Source: Akkermansia sp. (lineage in GTDB: Bacteria > Verrucomicrobiota > Verrucomicrobiia > Verrucomicrobiales > Akkermansiaceae). Taken from it: a stretch of 5,737 nucleotides of DNA. The translations under genes and the position numbers were made by a program. The stretch is taken from positions 1 through 5,737 of the forward strand of contig JAIFNK010000260.1 of assembly GCA_020047775.1 (NCBI GenBank), given 5' to 3'. Every line of letters starts with the position of its first letter. The stretch's first letter is position 1. Under the pieces are notes generated by a model that was not told where the DNA came from, did not search any database, and was given only the letters and a program-made list of their open reading frames with translations. Shown one piece after another: positions 1 to 5,137 of the stretch.

Positions 1-329
1 ACGACATCGGGAAAAACCTCGTCGCGATGATGTGGAAGGGCGCGAACATCGACGTCATCGACCTCGGCGTGAACGTGCCACCCGCGAAATTTGTCGAAGC
101 CATCCGCGAGCACAATGCCAAGCTCGTCGGGCTCTCGGCACTGCTCACCACCACCATGCCCGCCATGCGGGAAACCGTGAAAGCCATCCGCGAGGCCGGT
201 CTTTCGCCCAAGATCATGATCGGCGGTGCGCCCATCACCCATGAATACGCCATGGAAATCGGTGCCAACGGCTACGCCTCGGATGCGGGCAGCGCGGTGG
301 ACGCCGCGATGGCCTTGCTGAGATCCTGA
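1..329 (+). CDS. Methyltransferase corrinoid (B12-binding) protein, C-terminal part, 5' end outside window
   Basis: This is the C-terminal 108 residues of a cobalamin-binding protein of the MtbC1/MttC/MtaC type, a small cytoplasmic protein that carries a methyl group on its corrinoid cobalt between two methyltransferases. The first complete codon is at position 3 and the visible protein starts D-I-G-K-N. This is the end of the D-x-H-x-x-G motif that supplies the lower-axial histidine; the histidine codon is cut by the window edge, and the two visible bases (ac) are compatible with CAC. The rest of the signature fits the family: after the motif glycine come 41 residues, then S-A-L (S-x-L), then 26 residues, then G-G in IGGAP. 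The GLSALLTTTMPAM stretch is typical of this family. Full-length members are about 210 residues, so roughly half is missing. The gene ends 13 bases before a truncated URO-D-like ORF, an operon-like spacing that suits a corrinoid protein beside its methyltransferase. The family call is firm; the methyl donor is unknown. Confidence 0.93.
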   Translation, partial: DIGKNLVAMMWKGANIDVIDLGVNVPPAKFVEAIREHNAKLVGLSALLTTTMPAMRETVKAIREAGLSPKIMIGGAPITHEYAMEIGANGYASDAGSAVDAAMALLRS

Positions 330-342
330 GCGCCTCACCCGC

Positions 343-495
343 ATGGACCGATCCTACTACCTCGCCGCCGCCGGTCTGAAGATGCCCATCGGCACGCATC
401 TTGTCCTACTGGAGGAGTTCCTCAAAGCCTGGAAATCGCCTTCAAAGCCGGGTGAATTCATCCAACAATCCAAGGTAACAGCGGTATTGCTCTAA
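343..495 (+). pseudogene. Probable truncated URO-D-type methyltransferase remnant (N-terminus only)
   Basis: An ATG 13 bases after the corrinoid gene opens a 50-codon ORF starting MDRSYYLAAAGLKMPIGTHL. From memory of the family, a group of URO-D-like methyltransferases in corrinoid operons begins with a similar 'YYL-x-AAxGLxMPIGTxLVL' segment and continues for more than 300 residues. Here the resemblance fades after about residue 25 (LVLLEEF). The frame then runs 54 bases into the 3' end of the convergent gene at 442-1431 and stops. I see no strong Shine-Dalgarno sequence. The simplest reading is that a corrinoid-linked methyltransferase gene was cut, between about 420 and 442, when the opposite-strand block was placed next to it. 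Alternatives are a real small protein or a chance ORF. The family assignment rests on recognition of a short segment and needs an alignment. Confidence 0.5.
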
Positions 496-1431
496 CGAAA
501 CTCCCGGCGGCGTCTGGTGGTCCACACTGGGAATGAAACCACCGGATTTCATCAAGGGAACAAGCCGCTCGAACTCGGCGCGCATCGCCTGCTCGCCGCG
601 GTTCATGGTCATCTTGTCGAAATGGCCGACGAAGAAAAATTCGGGGAACTGCTGCCGGAGTTTCAGACCGTCCACGCCGGCCTGCCGTTCGAGAGGAAGC
701 ACGCCCCTCACGCCGATTTCCTGCAGCCATGGCACCAGCATCGTCACGTCGCCATCCGTGTCCATGATCAACGGGATGTTGTGTTCCTGCAGGCGCGGGA
801 CGAGTTTGCGGTAGTAGGGCGCGACGAATTCATCGAAGGTGCGCTTCGAGATCATCGGCCCGGAGTTATAGGACATGTCCTCGGCGATCGTCATGAACGT
901 CGGCACGCAGACCGGCAGCATCTGGTCGAGCAACCGGAAATTGAAATCGAGAAGATCCTGATTGATGAGGTGCAGCAGTTCCGGCTCGTCCTCGTAGGCA
1001 TACATCATCTTTTCAAATCCCATGAGCGTGCGGGGAAACCAGAAGAAACCCTCGATGGTGGCCCAGACCACCGCCTCGCCCTGCCGCTGACGCGACGCCC
1101 ACTCCGCCATCCCCCTGATCGAGGCTCCATGGTCGGGGAACAACTGCGGCCGCACTCGGAGGTAGTCATCCATGTTGGAGACCATGCCCTCCACATGGTG
1201 CTGGGTGGCGGCGATCGTCGGATCGGTGGTGCTGAACCAGAACTGCTGATAGGGATCGAGACCGAAGTAGCGGGCGATTTCAAACACCTGGCTGAATTGA
1301 TACCCTCCTGGCAACCCCTCGCCGTGCCAGCGCTCGATCGTCTGGTCCCACCACATCGCCCATTCCCAGCGTGGCAGGCGGTCCACCGGTTCGAAATTCA
1401 TCACGGCACGGAAACGTTCGACATGGTTCAT
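442..1431 (-). CDS. URO-D-like (MtaA/CmuA superfamily) methyltransferase, 329 aa
   Basis: This is a cytoplasmic protein of the uroporphyrinogen decarboxylase superfamily, in the branch containing cobalamin-dependent methyltransferases rather than true HemE. The N-terminal signature is clear: HVERFRAVMNFEPVDRLP at residues 3-20, followed by a Trp-rich WEWAMWWD (22-29). The core segment AEDMSYNSGPMISKRTFDEF (183-202) and a C-terminal GGFIPSVDHQTPPGVS (297-312) match the superfamily barrel. The H-x-C zinc motif of MtaA/MtbA-type enzymes is replaced by M-D-T-D-G-D (223-228), and the distal Cys region carries His305 instead, so zinc-thiol chemistry like MtaA is doubtful. The length is normal and the frame intact. 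ATG at 1431 is preferred because it puts the PVDR motif at the usual position, about residue 15; no clear ribosome binding site is visible. It lies 26 bases after the stop of the other URO-D gene, so the two are probably co-transcribed. Family confidence is high; the exact reaction and substrate are unknown. Confidence 0.88.
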   Translation of the reverse strand: MNHVERFRAVMNFEPVDRLPRWEWAMWWDQTIERWHGEGLPGGYQFSQVFEIARYFGLDPYQQFWFSTTDPTIAATQHHVEGMVSNMDDYLRVRPQLFPDHGASIRGMAEWASRQRQGEAVVWATIEGFFWFPRTLMGFEKMMYAYEDEPELLHLINQDLLDFNFRLLDQMLPVCVPTFMTIAEDMSYNSGPMISKRTFDEFVAPYYRKLVPRLQEHNIPLIMDTDGDVTMLVPWLQEIGVRGVLPLERQAGVDGLKLRQQFPEFFFVGHFDKMTMNRGEQAMRAEFERLVPLMKSGGFIPSVDHQTPPGVSLEQYRCYLGLLDEFTRL

Positions 1432-1457
1432 GGTAGGACTGTTTTGCTTGGTTGTTC

Positions 1458-2660
1458 TTACACCCGGAAACTGCGGGCCGTATCGAACATCGCGATAATG
1501 TTGTCCGGATCGACGTTGGCCTGGACGTTGTGGATGGGTGCGCAGACGAAACCGCTGCCGGGCGCGAGCGCGGCGAGATTGCGTTCGGTTTCAGCTGCGA
1601 CTTCGTCGGGCGTGCCGTGGGCGAAGGTGCCTTGCGCATCGCAGGATCCACCCCAGAACGCGATTTGACCGCCGAATTCGCGTTTCAGCCGTCCGGGGTC
1701 CATGCCGGTGGCGGACGTTTGCACCGGGTTCAGGATATCCACTCCCATCTCGATGATCGACGGCAGCAGCGGCACGATGGCACCATCCGAGTGCAGCAGG
1801 ACTTTCCATGTCGTGTTCTCATGAATCCAATCCAAGCCGCGTTTGTAGGCGGGCAGCAGGAGCTCGCGAAACATGTTTGCTGATAGAAATGGCGCGTTCT
1901 GGGTGCCGAAGTCATCGGCGATCTGGATGACCTGAACGCGGTCGCCGACAGCGGCATGAAAGCCGCGCAGGTTCTCGATCCATGCATCCACGAGTTCCGC
2001 GTAGAGTTCCTCCACGTATTCCGGTTCGGAGGCGAAGGTCATCAGCCATTCCTCGAATCCGCCCTGCCCGATGCCGTTGAACAATTCATACGGCGGACCG
2101 AATGCGGCGACGATCGCCTTGTCGGTATTGTTAAACAGCGCCTCGGCTTCGAGATGATAGTGTTCGAAGGTGGCGGCATCCACGCGGGGCGCGCGCCATT
2201 CCGAAAGATCGGGATGCAGTGCGCCGGGATATTTCTCGAAGCGGTCGAAGTAGAATCCGGTGCGCGGCATGGCCGCGATATCCTCGCCGTTGCGCTTCAG
2301 CACGAGGCCGCCCACGCCGTCGGGCACGGGAGTGAAGCCACCGGGCACTTCGGCGCACAGGCCATCGGGAAACGTGAACGGCTTCCAGTTTTCATTGCGG
2401 ATGCCGAAGGCCACTGCCGGACGATTCAATCCAATGCAATCCGCACCGAAGCGTTCCGCCACGTCCTGCTCGATGTCGGCGATCATTTGATAGGTGTCGA
2501 AGATGCGCGGCAGCCGCCCATTGCCGCAGCCGAGGCGTTCGCGCAATTTCACATAAGCCCACACGGAGATGCCGGATTGCCGCGTGCCGCCAAAGTCGAT
2601 CGGCACGCGGTCCACAGGTTGATGCCGGATGGCGGCGATGATGCGTTCACGCGAGGTCAT
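1458..2660 (-). CDS. URO-D-like corrinoid methyltransferase, 400 aa
   Basis: This is a second uroporphyrinogen-decarboxylase-superfamily protein, likely a methyltransferase acting with a corrinoid protein such as the one at the left edge (inference). The N-terminus MTSRERIIAAIRHQPVDRVP is the textbook start of the family. Other landmarks are FGADCIGLNRP (71-81), IADDFGTQNAPFLSANMF (247-264), LLHSDGAIVPLLP (288-300), WGGSCDAQ (336-343) and FVCAPIHNVQANVDPDNI (371-388). His290 stays in the position of the H-x-C zinc motif, but its partner is Asp292; Cys340, Cys373 and His377 are further possible ligands. A longer frame with GTG at 2693 adds 11 non-family residues, so ATG at 2660 is the better start. 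No strong Shine-Dalgarno sequence precedes it. It leads a probable two-gene unit with the 329-residue paralogue. It is not an orthologue of HemE, being longer and lacking the usual HemE N-terminal context. The methyl donor is not deducible. Confidence 0.9.
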   Translation of the reverse strand: MTSRERIIAAIRHQPVDRVPIDFGGTRQSGISVWAYVKLRERLGCGNGRLPRIFDTYQMIADIEQDVAERFGADCIGLNRPAVAFGIRNENWKPFTFPDGLCAEVPGGFTPVPDGVGGLVLKRNGEDIAAMPRTGFYFDRFEKYPGALHPDLSEWRAPRVDAATFEHYHLEAEALFNNTDKAIVAAFGPPYELFNGIGQGGFEEWLMTFASEPEYVEELYAELVDAWIENLRGFHAAVGDRVQVIQIADDFGTQNAPFLSANMFRELLLPAYKRGLDWIHENTTWKVLLHSDGAIVPLLPSIIEMGVDILNPVQTSATGMDPGRLKREFGGQIAFWGGSCDAQGTFAHGTPDEVAAETERNLAALAPGSGFVCAPIHNVQANVDPDNIIAMFDTARSFRV

Positions 2661-2748
2661 GGCGATGGAAGTTGACGGGTGCCTCCATTCCACCCGGTTG
2701 GCAATTCACAAGCCAGTCCCATCCGTGCGCATTGCCCTGCAAAAACCA

Positions 2749-2778
2749 AGCATAACTTGCTTACGGATGTTCCTTCAA
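2749..2778 (-). promoter_or_regulatory. Possible promoter of the URO-D methyltransferase pair
   Basis: On the - strand, TTGAAG (2778-2773) and TATGCT (2754-2749) are separated by 18 bases, and each matches the sigma-70 consensus at four of six bases. Transcription would start near 2742, giving a leader of about 80 bases before the ATG at 2660. The spacer is almost entirely filled by the motif shared with the divergent promoter region near 3742, which would suit a regulator binding there. This is a consensus match by eye only. Confidence 0.3.
2755..2770. promoter_or_regulatory. Shared motif, copy 1 (candidate regulator site)
   Basis: The sequence ACTTGCTTACGGATGT on the + strand is nearly the same as ACTTGCGTAGGATGT at 3742-3756, with one substitution and one inserted base. 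It overlaps an inverted repeat with arms AAGCA (2748-2752) and TGCTT (2758-2762). Both copies are upstream of the first gene of a transcription unit flanking the PAS-AraC gene, so that protein is the natural candidate to bind them (inference). In this copy the motif points away from the gene it would control. Confidence 0.4.
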
Positions 2779-2883
2779 TCATCCCGGATAGCATGGGTAT
2801 GGTTCCAACGGTGAGTCCCAGGCTGTCTTGCGGTCCACCGGTTGGGAGCGCATCAATGCCCGGCAGCATTCCATGTGGCTCAC
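2779..2883 (-). pseudogene. Decayed N-terminus of a further URO-D-family methyltransferase
   Basis: Reading the - strand from GTG at 2883 gives (M)SHMECCRALMRSQPVDRK followed by TAWDSPLEPYPCYPG and a TGA at 2781-2779. The R-A-L-M-x-x-Q-P-V-D-R string sits at the same distance from the start as RAVMNFEPVDR in the 329-residue neighbour, and a conserved Trp follows four residues after the Arg in both. My hand alignment of the first 25 codons to that neighbour's start gives about two thirds identical bases, including a 14-base exact match (aaccggtggaccgc). After that the similarity is lost and the frame closes. With only 34 codons it cannot encode an enzyme of this family, which needs over 300 residues. 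I read it as the stub of a deleted or decayed paralogue. A duplicated gene start inserted upstream of the operon is an alternative. No further URO-D coding is recognisable in the remaining 118 bases before the next gene. Confidence 0.6.
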
Positions 2884-2936
2884 GAGTTGATGACATTTAC
2901 GCCGACCCGCGAGGCCACTTGCAAAGAACCGGGTTT

Positions 2937-3689
2937 TTACATGGCAGGTTGCTGGTGGTCCTCTCGGTAGCGTGCCGGACCGGTGCCCATGAGTGAAGCG
3001 AAGGCACGGCTGAAGTGGGCGTGGTCGTAGAAGCCGCAGCGTTGCGCCACGGCCGTCACGGTGTCGTCGGTTTCGTTGAGCAGACGGCAGGCGTGTTCCA
3101 CCCGGATGGCTACAAGATACTGGTGCGGGCTGGTGCCGAAGGCTTTGCGGAAATTGCGTTCGAATTGGCTGATAGAAAGACCCGCCTGTTGGGCGAGTTG
3201 CGCGGTGGTGAGAGGTTCCGCGAACTCTTCGTGCAGTCTTGCCACGGTGGAAGCCAGCCTTCTCATCGTGGCGGGTGCCGTGCGCAGATTCTCGATCCTG
3301 CGGGAAAATCCCGCCAAGCCGATGACGCGGCCGTTCGCGTCACGCAGCGGGATTTTATTGGTGATGACAAGATGGGGCGAACCTTCGCGCTCGGGGGCGG
3401 GTTCGATACGGTTGAACTTTGGCAATCCCGATTCCATCACTTCGCGATCATCGGCAAGGTATTCCTCGGCCCGTGCGGCCGGAAAGAAATCCTTATCGGT
3501 TTTACCCAGCGCCTCGCGTTCGGATTTCACCTTGCAGAATTCGCAGCCAAGGCGGTTCAGTGCCATAAACCGGGCCTCGCGATCCTTCATGAAAAACGAA
3601 ACGTCTGGCATCATGTCAAACAGGCGCACGAGTTGTTGCAGGGAACCGATTTGCCGAAAAAACGCTTCGGGGCTGGATTTAGACTTCAT
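2937..3689 (-). CDS. PAS-sensor AraC-family transcriptional regulator, 250 aa
   Basis: This is a cytoplasmic DNA-binding regulator with an N-terminal PAS domain and a C-terminal AraC/XylS double helix-turn-helix. The PAS part spans about residues 17-132: FDMMPDVSFFMKDREARFMA (24-43), GKTDKDFFPA (62-71) and the terminal strand PLRDANGRVIGLAGFSRRIE (114-133). The AraC domain spans about 150-243. Its first helix-turn-helix is LTTAQLAQQAGLSISQFERN (160-179) and its second is VTAVAQRCGFYDHAHFSRAF (211-230), followed by MGTGPARYR (234-242), the usual family ending. Inside the PAS domain is a C-E-F-C pair (Cys49, Cys52) whose role is unknown. It is transcribed divergently from the dehydrogenase-P450 pair and in the same direction as the methyltransferase pair, so it is placed to control both. 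The ligand sensed by the PAS domain is not evident. ATG at 3689 is used; no Shine-Dalgarno sequence is seen, and a -10-like TAAAAT lies just six bases upstream. Confidence 0.92.
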   Translation of the reverse strand: MKSKSSPEAFFRQIGSLQQLVRLFDMMPDVSFFMKDREARFMALNRLGCEFCKVKSEREALGKTDKDFFPAARAEEYLADDREVMESGLPKFNRIEPAPEREGSPHLVITNKIPLRDANGRVIGLAGFSRRIENLRTAPATMRRLASTVARLHEEFAEPLTTAQLAQQAGLSISQFERNFRKAFGTSPHQYLVAIRVEHACRLLNETDDTVTAVAQRCGFYDHAHFSRAFASLMGTGPARYREDHQQPAM

Positions 3690-3695
3690 GCCGGG

Positions 3696-3724
3696 ATTTT
3701 ACACAAGAATGAGCGAATTGTGCA
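3696..3724 (-). promoter_or_regulatory. Possible promoter of the PAS-AraC gene
   Basis: On the - strand TAAAAT (3701-3696) is a five-of-six match to the -10 consensus and is preceded by TG two bases upstream of it. A weak -35-like TGCACA (3724-3719) is 17 bases upstream. The -10 box ends only six bases before the ATG at 3689, so a transcript from it would have almost no leader. This may be a real leaderless start or a chance match. Confidence 0.3.
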
Positions 3725-3741
3725 AGCCGCATGCCAGTGTG

Positions 3742-3759
3742 ACTTGCGTAGGATGTAAT
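3742..3759 (+). promoter_or_regulatory. Shared motif, copy 2, with -10-like box upstream of the dehydrogenase
   Basis: ACTTGCGTAGGATGT (3742-3756) repeats the motif at 2755-2770. It overlaps a -10-like TGTAAT (3754-3759, five of six) and a small inverted repeat, AGGAT-GTA-ATCCT (3750-3762). No credible -35 box is present at the right distance, which is common for promoters that need an activator. A start near 3766 would leave a leader of about 16 bases containing the ribosome binding site. Binding of the divergent AraC protein here is an inference from position and repetition. Confidence 0.4.
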
Positions 3760-3767
3760 CCTCGTAC

Positions 3768-3773
3768 AGGAGA
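3768..3773 (+). promoter_or_regulatory. Ribosome binding site of the Gfo/Idh/MocA gene
   Basis: AGGAGA lies nine bases upstream of the ATG at 3782, with the GGAG core well placed. It is the clearest Shine-Dalgarno sequence in the window and fixes the start that gives a complete Tat signal. Confidence 0.75.
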
Positions 3774-3781
3774 ACAGCGCC

Positions 3782-5113
3782 ATGAACCAATCCCGCCGCA
3801 CGTTTTTACAGACCACCCTCGCCACCGCCCTCGCCAGCGGAGGTCTCCATGCTCAAGCCGCACCGACGGGTCGCAAACTGCGCATCGCCGGCATTGGCGT
3901 GGGTGGCATGGGTCTCAACAACATGACCAACCTCGCGGGCGAGGACATCGTCGCGCTTTGCGATGTGGATCACGCCTTCGCAGCAAAAGCATTCAACAAG
4001 TTTCCTGCGGCCAAGCGCTGGAAGGACTTCCGGGAAATGCTGGAAAAACAACCGGAAATCGAGGCGGTGATGATCGCCACTCCAGACCACACCCATGCAT
4101 CGATCGCCCTCGCCGCTCTCAAGGCTGGCAAGCATGTTTACTGCCAGAAACCACTCACGCATGACATCTATGAAGCCCGCCTGTTAGGCAAGGCCGCCGC
4201 AGAGGCGAAAGGCTGCGTCGCGGTGATGGGAAACCAACATCACTCGTCGGCCGGTGCCCGCAAGATTGTGGAGTGGGTCGGCGCCGGCTTGATCGGTGAC
4301 GTCACCCGGGTGATCGCTTGGTGTTCGCTCAATTACCGACCCTTCGGCAACGCTTACTGGTCCACCCTAACGGACCGTCCTCCGGAGGAAACCCCGCCCG
4401 TACCGGAAACCTTGGCGTGGGATCTTTGGCTCGGAGCCGGGAAGGAGCGGCCCTATCACCCCACTTACCACCCGGCACGCTGGCGCGCATGGTGGGACTA
4501 TGGCTGCGGAATGATGGGCGATCGCGGAGTCCACACGCTCGACGCTTCTTGCTGGGCGCTCGATCTCGCGAAACCCTCCGCCATCGAACGGCTCTCAATC
4601 GAGGGCGCCAACGAATTCATCCATCCTGACAAGGCGCACGTCCGCTATGAATTTCCTGCTCGTGGAAAGTTTCCCGCGATGCAACTCGATTGGCATTCCG
4701 GCGAGCGGCCGAAAGAAGTCGATGAACTGATTCCCGGAGGAAAAGGCGGCGACGAACAAGGCGGCGCGGTCATTATCGGCAGCCGCGGAATGATCAGTCA
4801 TGGCACCTACCCGGGCAACAGTCTCGCCCTGCATCCCAAATCCCTCGCCGAGGCCGCCCGCGCTGTCCCGGAATCACTGCCTCGGATGCGCGGCAGCCAC
4901 GAGGCGAACTGGGTGGCGGCCTGCAAAGGAGAAGGGCCGGTTTCCTCGGACTTCGGTTACGCATCCATCCTAACGGAATTGACCCACCTCGGAAACCTGG
5001 CGATCCGCCTGGGCGGCAGGATCGAGTCGGATGCCGCCGCAGGCCGGTCCACCAACCGACCCGAAGCCGAGGCCCTGGTCCGCATGCCGCGCCGGCAGGG
5101 ATGGGAGCTTTGA
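3782..5113 (+). CDS. Tat-exported Gfo/Idh/MocA family NAD(P)-dependent oxidoreductase, 443 aa
   Basis: This is a dehydrogenase of the glucose-fructose oxidoreductase / inositol dehydrogenase / MocA family; members typically oxidise or epimerise sugars, polyols or derivatives. Residues 1-27 form a twin-arginine signal: S-R-R-T-F-L-Q at 4-10, a short hydrophobic stretch, and an A-Q-A-like cleavage region near 24-26. Tat export of a folded, cofactor-loaded enzyme is thus likely. The Rossmann nucleotide-binding loop GIGVGGMG is at 37-44, CDVD at 60-63, and ATPDHTHA at 99-106. The usual E-K-P catalytic lysine motif appears as C-Q-K-P (121-124). The second catalytic region, WWDYGCGMMGDRGVHTLD (237-254), includes His251, the expected acid/base residue. 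The length is typical of exported members. A good ribosome binding site supports the start. It is 24 bases upstream of the P450, probably one operon, and divergent from the PAS-AraC gene. The substrate is unknown; a sugar or methylated sugar would suit the context. Confidence 0.93.
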   Translation: MNQSRRTFLQTTLATALASGGLHAQAAPTGRKLRIAGIGVGGMGLNNMTNLAGEDIVALCDVDHAFAAKAFNKFPAAKRWKDFREMLEKQPEIEAVMIATPDHTHASIALAALKAGKHVYCQKPLTHDIYEARLLGKAAAEAKGCVAVMGNQHHSSAGARKIVEWVGAGLIGDVTRVIAWCSLNYRPFGNAYWSTLTDRPPEETPPVPETLAWDLWLGAGKERPYHPTYHPARWRAWWDYGCGMMGDRGVHTLDASCWALDLAKPSAIERLSIEGANEFIHPDKAHVRYEFPARGKFPAMQLDWHSGERPKEVDELIPGGKGGDEQGGAVIIGSRGMISHGTYPGNSLALHPKSLAEAARAVPESLPRMRGSHEANWVAACKGEGPVSSDFGYASILTELTHLGNLAIRLGGRIESDAAAGRSTNRPEAEALVRMPRRQGWEL

Positions 5114-5137
5114 TCATTTTCTAACTCGCCGAGAATC

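Noticed and set aside
412..423. Small hairpin GAGGA-GT-TCCTC considered as a terminator between the convergent genes
   Set aside because: A five-base stem with a two-base loop and no T-run is too weak to call.
517..1668. Long + strand open frame of 383 codons
   Set aside because: It lies antisense across the two URO-D genes, shows no recognisable domain, is His-rich in the manner of an antisense shadow, and the opposite strand carries clear family motifs.
1956..2675. + strand open frame of 239 codons
   Set aside because: It is antisense to the 400-residue URO-D protein, with no ribosome binding site or recognisable motif.
2661..2693. Alternative GTG start extending the 400-residue methyltransferase by 11 residues
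   Set aside because: The added residues (VEWRHPSTSIA) are not family-like and would displace the conserved RERIIAAIRHQPVDR motif from its usual position near the N-terminus.
2851..2892. Inverted repeat CATCAA (2851-2856) / TTGATG considered as a terminator for the regulator gene
   Set aside because: The arms are only six bases, separated by a loop of over 30 bases, with no T-tract following on the - strand.
2657..2896. - strand frame of 79 codons in the intergenic gap
   Set aside because: It has no recognisable domain and no ribosome binding site; the URO-D-like signal in this gap is in a different frame (2779-2883).
3061..4164. + strand open frame of 367 codons
   Set aside because: It runs antisense through the PAS-AraC gene and out of frame into the dehydrogenase; its Ser/Arg-rich composition has no domain logic and both real genes are well supported.
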